Source: Erythrobacter neustonensis
GTDB taxonomy: Bacteria > Pseudomonadota > Alphaproteobacteria > Sphingomonadales > Sphingomonadaceae
Assembly: GCF_001663175.1 (NCBI RefSeq)
Contig: NZ_CP016033.1
Span: forward strand, 2,108,001-2,172,000
DNA length: 64,000 bases
Direction of reading: 5' to 3'
Positions 26,161 through 34,600 of this stretch are shown one piece after another. The first letter of the stretch is position 1. The number at the start of each line of letters is the position of its first letter. The notes under the pieces are model-generated. The model was not told where the DNA came from. It did not search any database and saw only the letters and a list, made by a program, of their open reading frames with translations. A program made the translations under genes and the position numbers.

Positions 26161-26430
26161 ATGGCACATAAGAAAGCAGGCGGTTCGTCGCGTAACGGTC
26201 GTGATTCGGCCGGTCGTCGCCTCGGCGTCAAGAAGTTCGGCGGTCAGGAAGTAATCGGCGGCAACATCATCATCCGTCAGCGCGGCACCCGCGTCTATCC
26301 GGGCGTGAACGTGGGCATGGGCAAGGACCATACCCTGTATTCGCTCGCCGAAGGCGTTGTCCGTTTCCACTCGGGCAAGCTCGGCCGCAAATACGTCAGC
26401 GTCGACGCGATGGCCGAAGCGGCCGAATAA
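26161..26430 (+). CDS. rpmA: 50S ribosomal protein L27
   Basis: L27 lies at the peptidyl transferase centre, where its N-terminus helps tRNA placement. The 89-residue product starts [20 protein letters not shown], which needs no cleavage beyond the Met, and continues with the conserved [21 protein letters not shown] and [11 protein letters not shown]. Length is typical. The 15-base gap to rplU contains AGGAGCGAGG as a strong ribosome site. A complex RNA structure follows the stop. Confidence 0.98.
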   Translation: MAHKKAGGSSRNGRDSAGRRLGVKKFGGQEVIGGNIIIRQRGTRVYPGVNVGMGKDHTLYSLAEGVVRFHSGKLGRKYVSVDAMAEAAE

Positions 26431-26431
26431 G

Positions 26432-26544
26432 CGGACGATTCGTGAAAGGGATCGTCCGGCAAGGATGGTCCCGGCGGGTGCAAGACCCGCGCAATGAGGG
26501 AGACAGGACCATCCTCTGATCGAGGGGGTCCGTCTCCCTTTTTT
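26432..26544 (+). terminator. Structured RNA with terminator after rpmA (alternative stems)
   Basis: Four stems are readable. (1) 26432-26439 with 26451-26458. (2) AGGATGGTCC at 26462-26471 with GGACCATCCT at 26506-26515, ten perfect pairs, enclosing (3) GCGGGT/ACCCGC at 26474-26479/26485-26490. (4) AGGGAGAC at 26497-26504 with GTCTCCCT at 26532-26539 plus GGACC/GGTCC at 26506-26510/26527-26531, followed by a T run to 26544: a strong intrinsic terminator. Stems 2 and 4 share bases 26506-26510 and cannot both form. The terminator ends rplU-rpmA; the competing stem suggests control. Confidence 0.8.
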
Positions 26545-26648
26545 CGTTCTCTCCCTCGGAACAAGTCACGGAAAAATCGAGTTTCGTGGCAACGAAAGCG
26601 TCATGCAGCCGGGCTATGCGCGGTGCAGGGCGACCAAGGGAGACCGAT

Positions 26649-27185
26649 GTGTTCCATCGCACTGAAAGACTGTTCCTGCGGCCCGCATTCCCCGAGGATT
26701 GCGGCGCAATCCACGCCGGGATCGGCGAGGAAGGGATCGTGCGCAATCTGGCGCGCGCGCCCTGGCCCTATGGTATCGCGGATGCGCAGGCCTTTGCCGC
26801 GATGCCGCAGGATATCCGGCTTCCGCATTTCCTGGTGACATTGCCCGGTCATGGCGTGATCGGGTCGGCTGGCCTGGGCCTCCACGAGGGCGAGGCGGAG
26901 CTGGGTTACTGGATCGCCCGCAGCCACTGGGGCCGCGGGTTTGCGACCGAGGCGGCCGACGCGGTGCTGTCGATCGCACGCGCGCTGGGGCACCGGCGCA
27001 TCGTCTCCGGACATTTCGCCGACAATCCGGCATCGGGCAGGGTGCTGCGCAAGCTCGGCTTCGTGCCGACCGGGCGCGCGGGCCGTCGTTTCAGCCTCGG
27101 CCGGGGCGAAGCGGCCGATTCGATCGAATACGCGCGCGATCTGGAGCCTGACATGGATTCAGGCCCGTTCGCGGTGGCCGCCTGA
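26649..27185 (+). CDS. GNAT family N-acetyltransferase (RimJ/RimL type)
   Basis: The product has 178 residues from a GTG at 26649, chosen because AGGGAG lies six bases ahead and the family typically begins FHRTERLFLRP. ATG codons at 26586 and 26613 in the same frame would add up to 21 residues. GNAT landmarks are GEAELGYWIARSHWGRGFATEAADAV, containing the acetyl-CoA loop, and the Asn of ADNPASGRVLRKLGF. RimJ/RimL-like enzymes acetylate N-termini or small amines; the substrate is unknown. It follows the rpmA terminator, so expression depends on readthrough or its own promoter. Confidence 0.85.
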   Translation: MFHRTERLFLRPAFPEDCGAIHAGIGEEGIVRNLARAPWPYGIADAQAFAAMPQDIRLPHFLVTLPGHGVIGSAGLGLHEGEAELGYWIARSHWGRGFATEAADAVLSIARALGHRRIVSGHFADNPASGRVLRKLGFVPTGRAGRRFSLGRGEAADSIEYARDLEPDMDSGPFAVAA

Positions 27186-27248
27186 CGATCGGGACATGGC
27201 CGGGGCGGCTTGTTCGCACCTGCAAAAGCCGTTAGTGCCGCGTCCATT

Positions 27249-27845
27249 ATGGTCGCCCGCAAACGGCTAACGCCCGAAGAATCCCGCAACAGCGCGCTTG
27301 AAGCGGCGCGCAGCCTGCTTATCGAAACGGGGCCGCAATCGGTCACGCTCAAGGCGGTGTCGGCGCGGATCGGGCGCACGCATGCCAACCTGCTTCACCA
27401 TTTCGGTTCGGCTTCGGGGTTGCAGAAGGCGCTGGCCGAACATCTCGCCCGCACGGTGTGCGAAACGATCATTGATGCCGTGCGCGCCAGTCGCGCAGGG
27501 CTGGGATCGGCGCGCGAAGTGGTGGATCTGGCCTTCGATGCCTTCGACCGCGAAGGGGCGGGCGCGCTCACCAGCTGGATGCTGCTGACCGGGAACGAGG
27601 ATGCGCTCGACCCGATCATTTCGACCATCCACGATCTGGTCGACGAGCTCGCGCCCGAAGAAGCCAGCCACGGGGTCGCGCCGCTGCGGATCCACGGCGA
27701 TACGCTGTCGCTGGTGCTGATGGCGCTGGGGGATGCGCTGATCGGCGGGGCGCTTGCAAAATCGCTCGGTTTGCCGCGCGATTCGGCGCGCGAGCGGGCG
27801 ACTGCGATGCTTGAAGCGAGCCTCGGCGAACACCAGCTGGGTTAG
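27249..27845 (+). CDS. TetR/AcrR family transcriptional regulator
   Basis: This 198-residue regulator has an N-terminal helix-turn-helix: RNSALEAARSLLIETGPQSVTLKAVSARIGRTHANLLHHFGS, where LLHHFGS is the usual YYHFGS recognition segment. The C-terminal ligand domain is unclassified. Start ATG 27249 precedes MVARKRLTPEESR. Its stop overlaps the convergent ygfZ stop. The target may be its own promoter or the neighbouring acetyltransferase gene 63 bases upstream; neither has a visible long palindrome, so this remains open. Confidence 0.85.
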   Translation: MVARKRLTPEESRNSALEAARSLLIETGPQSVTLKAVSARIGRTHANLLHHFGSASGLQKALAEHLARTVCETIIDAVRASRAGLGSAREVVDLAFDAFDREGAGALTSWMLLTGNEDALDPIISTIHDLVDELAPEEASHGVAPLRIHGDTLSLVLMALGDALIGGALAKSLGLPRDSARERATAMLEASLGEHQLG

Positions 27846-28576
27846 TCGCCGGCGCCGGCCAGCCCCGCAGCCTGCCATACGGGCAGCCTTGCAGGGTCGA
27901 GATTTTCGACGCGCAGGTGATCGACCGCAAGCCCGAGGTCGGGATGAGCGGCCACGCGCCGCGCCTCGTCCGACCGGTCAAGCGGCACGACCACCAGCCG
28001 GCGGTTGACCTTCTGGCGCCAGTTCATCCGCGCGGTGTTTTCCTGCCCGACGTAGCAGCCCTTGGTGAAGCTCACCCCCGAAAGCTCGACCGCATTGGTT
28101 TCAAGCCACAGGATATCGCCCATCTCGCCGCGCCCCTCGGGCACGCCGAGCGAGAGGCGGTGCGCGGTCCATGCGGAATCCGCGCTGTCGCCTTCGCGCG
28201 CGCCGATCCAGCGCCAGCCGAGCTGTGCCAGACGCGGATCGGGCACCGCGCCTGGTTGTTCGGCGATGCTCCAATGCACACCGAGCGTATCTTCGCGGGT
28301 GATCGCGATCTTGCGGCGCAGACGATACATCGACAATCGCTTAACCAGCGCATCGACCTGCTCGGCCTCGCAATCGATCAGCAACCCGCCGGCATCGCCC
28401 CACACCAGAAAATCGAAAAGGTGCTTGCCCTGCGGTGACAGCAGCGCGGCATAGCAGGGCAGGGGGCATGCGACATCATTGGTGACGAGGCCTTGGAGGA
28501 AGGCGCCGACATCCTCGCCAGCATCGAGCGGGGCAAGGCGCACCAGCGCGCGGGCGGAAAGGAGGGTTGCAGTCAT
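27842..28576 (-). CDS. ygfZ: Folate-binding protein YgfZ / CAF17-like
   Basis: YgfZ-type proteins bind tetrahydrofolate and help assemble or repair some iron-sulfur enzymes. The 244-residue product has the GcvT-like fold with the hallmark KGCYVGQENTARMN (the conserved Cys of KGCYxGQE) and FLQGLVTNDVACPLPCYAALLSPQGK at the N-terminus. It is somewhat shorter than E. coli YgfZ (326 residues), lacking part of the third domain, as in many alphaproteobacteria. MoaA and FNR in this window are possible clients in principle. Divergent from pyrC by 38 bases. Confidence 0.88.
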   Translation of the reverse strand: MTATLLSARALVRLAPLDAGEDVGAFLQGLVTNDVACPLPCYAALLSPQGKHLFDFLVWGDAGGLLIDCEAEQVDALVKRLSMYRLRRKIAITREDTLGVHWSIAEQPGAVPDPRLAQLGWRWIGAREGDSADSAWTAHRLSLGVPEGRGEMGDILWLETNAVELSGVSFTKGCYVGQENTARMNWRQKVNRRLVVVPLDRSDEARRVAAHPDLGLAVDHLRVENLDPARLPVWQAAGLAGAGD

Positions 28577-28614
28577 GCGTGACAGATAGGCATGGCCGCC
28601 GCTAAGGGGAAGCC

Positions 28615-29652
28615 ATGAGCGACCGCATCACGATCCGCCGCCCCGATGACTGGCACCTGCATTTCCGCGATGGCGATGTGATGCGCGACGTGGTGCCCTA
28701 TACCGCGCGCCAGTTTGCCCGCGCGATCGTGATGCCCAATCTTACCCCGCCGGTGACGACCACCGCGCTCGCCGCCGCCTATCGCGACCGTATCCGTGCC
28801 GCCGTGCCAGCGGGCGTCAGCTTCGAGCCGCTGATGGTCTGCTATCTCACCGACACCACCGATGCCGATGATCTGGCGCGCGGCGCGGCCCAAGGCGTGT
28901 TCACCTCTGCCAAGATCTATCCCGCCAACGCCACCACCAATTCGGCGGCGGGCGTTTCGAGCATCGAGGGCCTTTATCCGGTGCTCGCGCGGATGGAGGC
29001 GGAGGACATCGTGCTGTGCATCCACGGCGAGGTGACCGACCACGATGTCGACGTGTTCGACCGCGAAAAAGCGTTCATCGACCGGCACTTGCGCGCGATT
29101 GTCGAGGCCTTCCCGAAGCTTCGCGTGGTGTTCGAACATATCACCACCGCCGATGCGGTGGACTTCGTGCTGGCAGCCGGGCCGAATGTCGCCGCGACGA
29201 TCACCCCGCAGCACCTCCACATCAACCGCAACGCGATGCTGGTCGGCGGGATCCAGCCGCACAATTACTGCCTGCCCGTGGCCAAGCGCGAGGAGCACCG
29301 GCTGGCGCTGCGCAAGGCGGCGACGGGCGGGAGCGCCAAGTTCTTTCTCGGCACCGATTCGGCCCCGCATCTGCGCCGCGCGAAAGAGGCCGCGTGCGGC
29401 TGCGCCGGCATCTTCGGCGCGCCCTTTGCGCTCGAATCCTATCTCACCGTGTTCGACGAGGAAGGCGCGCTGGATAAGTTCGAAGGCTTTGCCTCGCTAA
29501 ACGGCCCGGCGTTCTACCGGCTGCCGGTGAACGAAGAGACTGTGACGCTCGAACGCGCAGACGTGGCGGTGCCGCAATATCTCGCCGTGACAGGCGAGGA
29601 GATCGTGCCCTGGCATGGCGGGCAGACGCTGGGGTGGAAGTTCCTAGGCTGA
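28615..29652 (+). CDS. pyrC: Dihydroorotase
   Basis: PyrC cyclises carbamoyl-aspartate to dihydroorotate. The 345-residue protein is the type II (E. coli-like) form. Metal ligands are seen in DDWHLHFRDGD (HxH), the carbamylated Lys in FTSAKIYPANATTNS, the His in LCIHGEVTD and FEHITTADAV, and the Asp in FFLGTDSAPH. All are in place. It shares a very short divergent region (38 bases) with ygfZ, so their promoters overlap the opposing genes. Its last nine bases overlap rarD in convergent orientation. Confidence 0.96.
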   Translation: MSDRITIRRPDDWHLHFRDGDVMRDVVPYTARQFARAIVMPNLTPPVTTTALAAAYRDRIRAAVPAGVSFEPLMVCYLTDTTDADDLARGAAQGVFTSAKIYPANATTNSAAGVSSIEGLYPVLARMEAEDIVLCIHGEVTDHDVDVFDREKAFIDRHLRAIVEAFPKLRVVFEHITTADAVDFVLAAGPNVAATITPQHLHINRNAMLVGGIQPHNYCLPVAKREEHRLALRKAATGGSAKFFLGTDSAPHLRRAKEAACGCAGIFGAPFALESYLTVFDEEGALDKFEGFASLNGPAFYRLPVNEETVTLERADVAVPQYLAVTGEEIVPWHGGQTLGWKFLG

Positions 29653-30558
29653 CGCCGCTTTGCGCTTGGCCCACAGATCCGAGGCGAAAATCGCCACCGC
29701 GATCCAGATCAGCACGAAGCTGATGAGTTTGACCGGCGCAAGCGGCTGTTCGAACACGAACAGGCCGAGGAAGAACACGATCGTGGGTGCGATATATTGC
29801 AGGAAGCCCAGCGTCGAATAATCCATCCGCCGCGCCGCAATCGCGAAGAGCAGCAGCGGCACCGCGGTGACTACGCCCGAGAACACGATCAACGCGCTCA
29901 GGCCCGCATCCTGCCCGAAGGCCGAACCGGCGGGGCTTGCCGCATACCACAGTGCGATTCCCCCCGCGACGGGGAGCAGAATCGCGCTTTCGATCGTCAG
30001 GCCGGGGAGCGAGCCCACCTGAACCTGTTTGCGCACAAGACCATAGAGCGCAAAGCTGACACCCAGGCACAGGCTGATCCACAGGCTGGTGAGCGCGCCC
30101 GCGGCCAGCAATGCGACTGCGACAGCCGCGATAGCGACAGCGATCCATTGCCGGCGCGACAATTTCTCGCCCAGCACCAGCGTGCCGAGCAGGACATTGA
30201 CCAGCGGGTTGAGATAATAGCCGATCGAGGTCGCATAGACCTCGCCCGCCATGATCGCCCAGATATAGACGAACCAGTTGACCGCGATCAGCACCGAACT
30301 GGCGAGCAGCGCCAACAGGCTGCGCGGGCTTTTCAGCGCGCCCAGCAATTCGCCGAACTGGCGGCGGAAGGCGACGATCAACAGGCACAGCGGCAGTGTC
30401 CAGATGATCCGCCAGGCGACGAATTCGAACGGCGGCACGCTTTTGACCAGCATCAGGTAAAGCGGCAGGAACCCCCAGATGAGGTAGGCGCCCAGCGCCG
30501 GCGCAAGGCCCGATGGCTTGGCTGACTGAGAGGCGGCGGAGGGTGCGGGGCTGGTCAT
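29644..30558 (-). CDS. rarD: RarD/EamA family transporter
   Basis: An inner-membrane transporter of the drug/metabolite superfamily, 304 residues with about ten predicted helices. RarD-specific features are GAYLIWGFLPLYLMLVKSVPPFEFVAWRIIWTLPLC at the start, VYATSIGYYLNPLVNVLLGTLVLGEKLS in the middle and the C-terminal LGFLQYIAPTIVFFLGLFVF. RarD was named for chloramphenicol sensitivity, but its true substrate is uncertain. The gene reads away from a 316-base gap containing stacked inverted repeats. Confidence 0.9.
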   Translation of the reverse strand: MTSPAPSAASQSAKPSGLAPALGAYLIWGFLPLYLMLVKSVPPFEFVAWRIIWTLPLCLLIVAFRRQFGELLGALKSPRSLLALLASSVLIAVNWFVYIWAIMAGEVYATSIGYYLNPLVNVLLGTLVLGEKLSRRQWIAVAIAAVAVALLAAGALTSLWISLCLGVSFALYGLVRKQVQVGSLPGLTIESAILLPVAGGIALWYAASPAGSAFGQDAGLSALIVFSGVVTAVPLLLFAIAARRMDYSTLGFLQYIAPTIVFFLGLFVFEQPLAPVKLISFVLIWIAVAIFASDLWAKRKAASA

Positions 30559-30634
30559 CTGCGCGCCGCGTTAGGGGCGCTGGCGCACGCCTGCAAGCCG
30601 CACCGCAGGGTGAACCGCAGCTTTCAGGCCCGAT

Positions 30635-30825
30635 TTGGCCGCGTTCAGAAACCTTGCTCTATAAATGAACGACAAGAAGCGGGCACCCCGCGTGCGTTTT
30701 TGCCCCTTTTCGCGCACGCGTCGCCTGAGAACTTGGCGTCACCCCCACCAGTGACGGCAAGCGCGAAGGCGATGGTGCCATCGCGGCGAAACGCCTCCGG
30801 AGCCATTGGGCGCCGGGGGCGTTTC
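30635..30825 (+). other. Gene-free gap with promoter-like element and four stacked hairpins
   Basis: This is the only gap over 300 bases (30559-30874). A promoter-like pair, TTGGCC at 30635-30640 and TATAAA at 30660-30665, is followed by four perfect inverted repeats: CGCGTGCG/CGCACGCG (30689-30696/30713-30720), CGTCAC/GTGACG (30737-30742/30751-30756), GCGATGG/CCATCGC (30769-30775/30778-30784) and GAAACGCC/GGCGTTTC (30788-30795/30818-30825). Also GGGCA/TGCCC (30681-30685/30701-30705) could compete with the first. No convincing protein is encoded. It may be a long structured leader of the next gene, a small RNA, or operators. Confidence 0.4.
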
Positions 30826-30874
30826 CATATCCGGTTGAGCGCAAATTAACCCGTTGCTGGCAAAGCCTTGGCCG

Positions 30875-31600
30875 ATGCGCCGTGCCTCGATCCTGATGCT
30901 GCTGCTGTGTGCCGGTCCGATCGCCGGGTGCATGCCTGCGTCCAGACACGAGAGCGATACAGCAGCGCTGGTCGCGCGCGATCCGGTGGTGGCGCGCGCG
31001 TTGTTCGATCCGCTGCTGACCGACCCCGATCTTGCCAGCCGCAACGAAGCCAATGCCGCGATCGGTTTCGTCGACAGTGCAGCGCTGCCGGTGTTCACCG
31101 CCGACAGCGCGCAGGCGAGCGCCGCGCGCGAGGCGCTCCGGATCGAAATGCTTGAAGGCGGGCCCTTGCCCGAATTGCCCCCGGCGCGTGCGGATGCCGG
31201 GCCGCCGGTGCTAGGCCCGATGTCGGGAGCATCCGAACTGCTCGCCGCGGTCGGCGCGCCGCAAACTTGCGCGGCAGCTTTGCGCGAGGATTTTCTGATG
31301 GCTGCCGATCTGCCCCCAGTTGCCGCGATTCCCGCGCAGGCGATGGTGGTGCAGGCAGGGGGAGCGGACCGGGCGGGCTGCAACTTGCGGATCGTGCGCT
31401 ATGACAGCGAAGCGCCTGCGGATGATCTGATGCAATATCATGTCGTCCGCGCACGGCGCGCGGGTCTTGCTGCCAATCGGTATGCCCAGCCTGCCGCTGC
31501 CATTGTGGCAAAGGGCGCAAAAGGCGAGCGGCTGGCGGTGCATCTGCGCGCGCGCGCGGGCGGATTGACCGGGGTAACGCTGGTATGGCGCGGGCGGTGA
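30875..31600 (+). CDS. Putative lipoprotein of unknown function
   Basis: The product is 241 residues. It begins with a lipoprotein signal ending IAGC, so Cys19 would be the lipidated residue. The ATG at 30875 was chosen over an in-frame start at 30854 because the basic MRR followed by a hydrophobic run is a proper signal. The mature part is Ala-rich with two Cys (QTCAAALRED and AGCNLRIVRYD) that may form a disulfide, and no known domain is recognised. It follows the structured gap and ends 16 bases from the convergent astD stop. Confidence 0.72.
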   Translation: MRRASILMLLLCAGPIAGCMPASRHESDTAALVARDPVVARALFDPLLTDPDLASRNEANAAIGFVDSAALPVFTADSAQASAAREALRIEMLEGGPLPELPPARADAGPPVLGPMSGASELLAAVGAPQTCAAALREDFLMAADLPPVAAIPAQAMVVQAGGADRAGCNLRIVRYDSEAPADDLMQYHVVRARRAGLAANRYAQPAAAIVAKGAKGERLAVHLRARAGGLTGVTLVWRGR

Positions 31601-31616
31601 GCACCACGCGCCGCAC

Positions 31617-33029
31617 TCAGGGGCGCACGCCCACCATCACGTTGGCGCGCGGCTGGTCCATTTCGGTGCTGGCGACCGGGTAGGCGCAGTAATCCGCGGC
31701 GTAATAGGCCGCGGGACGGTGATTGCCCGACAACCCGATCCCGCCGAACGGGGCCTTCGACGATGCGCCGTTGGTGGGCGCATTCCAGTTGATGATCCCG
31801 GCGCGGATATTGGCCCAGAACCGCCCGTAATCATCCGGGCTGCCGCCGATCAGCGACGCCGAAAGGCCAAAGCGCGTGTTGTTCGCCTCGGCAATCGCGC
31901 TGTCGAAATCGGGGACGCGGATCACCTGCAGCAGCGGGCCGAACAGTTCGATATCGGGGCGTTCGGGCACGTCGCTGACATCGATGATCCCGGGGCTGAG
32001 GAAGGGTAGATCGGGCATGGTGCGGCGCATGTGCAGCAGCGGCCGCCCGCCTGCTGTGAGCAGCGCGACGAAGCTTTCCATCAAGCGGTCGGCAGTGTCG
32101 TTGTCGATCACCGGCCCCATGAAGGGCTGCGGTTCGCCCAGCGGGTGGCCGACCATCAGCTTGCGCGCCAGCGGCACCAGCTCGGCCATCAGCGCATCAT
32201 AGACGCTTTCGACCACGATCAGCCGCCGCGCCGCGGTGCAGCGCTGTCCGGCGGTGGCAAAGGCGCTTTGCACGATCAGCGCGGCGGCATCGGCGAGCTT
32301 GGGCGTGTCGATCACCACGATCGGATTGTTGCCGCCCATTTCAAGCGCGACGATCTTGCCCGGATTGGCAGCAAGCTTGCGGTTGATCGCGATCCCGGCC
32401 TGCGCCGACCCGGTGAACAGCACCCCGTCGATGCCCGGATGCGCGACCAGCGCGCGGCCTTCCTCGGGCCCACCGATCACGCATTGCGCCACATCCTCGG
32501 GCACGCCGGCACGGTGCAGCGCGGCGATCAGCGCTTCGCCAGTCGCCGGGGTTTTTTCCGAAGGCTTGAACACCACCGCATTGCCCGCCAGCAGCGCCGG
32601 CACGATGTGTCCGTTGGGCAGGTGCGCGGGGAAGTTGTAGGGGCCAAGCACCGCCATCACCCCGTGCGGCTTGTGCCGCAACGCGGCGCTTGCGCCCACG
32701 CCGGCGTCGAGCTTCTTCTTGCCCGTGCGTTCGGCATAGGCACCGACCGCAATATCGACCTTGGCGACCACCGCGTCGACTTCGGTGCGCGCTTCCCACA
32801 AGGGCTTGCCCGCTTCGCGCGCGATCAGATCGGCGAGCATGTCGCCATCGCGGCGCACGGTGTTGGAAAAGGCGCGCAGCACCTCGATCCGTTCGGTCAG
32901 CGCGCGGCCCGCCCACGGCGCCCAGGCGCGGCGCGCCGCCGCCACCGCTGCATCAATGTCGCTGACCGGGCCGCGCCACATTTCCTCGCCACTGGCCGGT
33001 TCGATCGAAATGAGAACATTGTCGGTCAA
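31617..33029 (-). CDS. astD: Succinylglutamate-semialdehyde dehydrogenase
   Basis: AstD oxidises N-succinylglutamate semialdehyde in arginine succinyltransferase catabolism. The 470-residue protein is a full aldehyde dehydrogenase: Asn132 in GPYNFPAHLPNGH, Lys155 in VVFKPSEKTP, Glu230 in LEMGGNN and catalytic Cys264 in GQRCTAARR. The HLPNGHIVPALLAGN and NAPTNGASSKAPFGG segments are typical of AstD. No astA, astB, astC or astE is near, so either the pathway genes are elsewhere or the enzyme serves another aldehyde. Confidence 0.88.
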   Translation of the reverse strand: MTDNVLISIEPASGEEMWRGPVSDIDAAVAAARRAWAPWAGRALTERIEVLRAFSNTVRRDGDMLADLIAREAGKPLWEARTEVDAVVAKVDIAVGAYAERTGKKKLDAGVGASAALRHKPHGVMAVLGPYNFPAHLPNGHIVPALLAGNAVVFKPSEKTPATGEALIAALHRAGVPEDVAQCVIGGPEEGRALVAHPGIDGVLFTGSAQAGIAINRKLAANPGKIVALEMGGNNPIVVIDTPKLADAAALIVQSAFATAGQRCTAARRLIVVESVYDALMAELVPLARKLMVGHPLGEPQPFMGPVIDNDTADRLMESFVALLTAGGRPLLHMRRTMPDLPFLSPGIIDVSDVPERPDIELFGPLLQVIRVPDFDSAIAEANNTRFGLSASLIGGSPDDYGRFWANIRAGIINWNAPTNGASSKAPFGGIGLSGNHRPAAYYAADYCAYPVASTEMDQPRANVMVGVRP

Positions 33030-33114
33030 GTTGCCGAAATCCCGTGCCTGTTGCGCTGTCGCCCTCGGGTTTTTCCCCTAACGCGGCTAATTTCCAAAAG
33101 ATAGGGGCCGCGGC

Positions 33115-34527
33115 TCAGGAATGGCCCGCAGGCAGCGGCGCTGCGCCGTGCGCTTCGCCCATGCGGCGCAGGGCCGTGACCTTGGCGTGGAGCGGCGCCC
33201 AATCGTCGCGTTCGGCAATCGCGGCCCAGATCGCTTCGACCTCGTTGATCAGCATCGATTGCGGGGCCGCGTCCGACCAATAGGGGTGATCGGACGGTGC
33301 CGGGGTATATTGCGCCAGCGCTTCGCCCAGCGCGCCCGATGCCGCGCCGCGGCCGCCGCGGTGTGCGAAAAAGAACGCGTCGGGCTGAGCGCCCGTCTCG
33401 CGCATCTGCGCCTCGCACGCGGCGACGAACTGCGTGTCGGCCTCGAGCCCGCGGCTTTCCACCCCCAGCCGCCAGCACCACCGCCGCGCGACATTTTCCA
33501 TGTAAAGCGGCCCGAACCGTTCGAGCGCGGCCACCAGCGGTGCGGTCTCGGCGTGCATCCTGAGCGCGACGGCCAACTGCCCGCAATTCCAGTGCAGCGC
33601 CTCGGGCTGGCGGCCAAACGCATAAAGCCCCGCATGGTCGAAATAGGCCGCGGTAAAGCCCGGGTCCCACGCGGGCAGCCAGCGCCACGGGCCATAGTCG
33701 AAGCTTTCGCCGGTCACGTTCATGTTGTCGGTGTTGAGCACCCCGTGAACAAAACCTGCCACCATGTAGCTTGCGGCAAGGTCCGCCATGCGTTCGACCA
33801 CGGCATGGATCAACCGGATCGCGGGGTTGTCGCGGTCGGGCGCGTCTTCGGGCGGGGGCGGGGCGGGGAAGTGCGCTAGGCAATAGTCGATCAGCGCCGC
33901 CATCTCGTCCGCCGCCTCGATCGCGAGCAAGCGCTGAAACGTGCCGAAGCGGATGTGCGAATGCGACAGCCGGGTGAGCACCGCCGAACGCGTCGGCGAA
34001 GGCTCGTCCCCGCGATGCAAGGCCTCGCCGGTCTCGATCACGCTGAAGGTTTTCGAGGTGTTCACGCCCAAAGCTTCGAGCATTTCGGTTGCAAGAATTT
34101 CGCGCACTGCGCCTTTCAGCGTCAACCGCCCATCGCCGCTGCGGCTCCACGGGGTCTGGCCCGAACCCTTGGTGCCAAGATCCAGCAGCCGGCCATCGCT
34201 GCCTCGCATTTGCGCAAACAGGAACCCGCGCCCGTCGCCGATCTCGGGGTTGTACACGCGGAACTGGTGGCCGTGGTATCTGAGCGCGAGCGGCCGGGGC
34301 AAGTTGCCTTCAAGCGGGGCAAAGCGCCCGAAATGCGCCGTCCATTCAGTGTCCGACAAGCTTTGAAGCCCCACGCTTGCCGCCGCGCGATCATTGCGCC
34401 AGCGTAGCTGTGTTTCGGGAAAATCGGCCGGCGCCACCGGATCGCCCAGCCAGTCCGCCAGCATCGCGATCGCCGGATCGGGGCGATAGGTGACAGGTTG
34501 ATCGCGATGTTGCATGGGCTGGGTCAT
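33115..34527 (-). CDS. selO: Protein adenylyltransferase SelO (YdiU family)
   Basis: SelO is a pseudokinase that transfers AMP to Ser, Thr or Tyr residues of proteins, linked to oxidative stress. The 470-residue protein has LRYHGHQFRVYNPEIGDGRG, DLGTKGSGQTPWSRSGDGRLTLKG (the nucleotide loop), the REILATEML Glu and the metal-binding DNMNVTGESFDYGPW. All the core residues I can place are intact. The usual C-terminal Cys-containing tail found in many homologues is not present. The start ATG 34527 is favoured over an in-frame upstream codon at 34602. It is divergent from the hydrolase gene. Confidence 0.9.
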   Translation of the reverse strand: MTQPMQHRDQPVTYRPDPAIAMLADWLGDPVAPADFPETQLRWRNDRAAASVGLQSLSDTEWTAHFGRFAPLEGNLPRPLALRYHGHQFRVYNPEIGDGRGFLFAQMRGSDGRLLDLGTKGSGQTPWSRSGDGRLTLKGAVREILATEMLEALGVNTSKTFSVIETGEALHRGDEPSPTRSAVLTRLSHSHIRFGTFQRLLAIEAADEMAALIDYCLAHFPAPPPPEDAPDRDNPAIRLIHAVVERMADLAASYMVAGFVHGVLNTDNMNVTGESFDYGPWRWLPAWDPGFTAAYFDHAGLYAFGRQPEALHWNCGQLAVALRMHAETAPLVAALERFGPLYMENVARRWCWRLGVESRGLEADTQFVAACEAQMRETGAQPDAFFFAHRGGRGAASGALGEALAQYTPAPSDHPYWSDAAPQSMLINEVEAIWAAIAERDDWAPLHAKVTALRRMGEAHGAAPLPAGHS

Positions 34528-34600
34528 CCCGCGATAGTGGGGACAAGCCCGGCCGCGCGCAAGCGCCGGGCAAGGCAGGCAACAGGGAATAGCGCAGTTC

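Noticed and set aside
30610..30849. 79-codon frame in the rarD-lipoprotein gap
   Set aside because: Basic, low-information sequence with no ribosome site; it runs through four inverted repeats that better explain the DNA.
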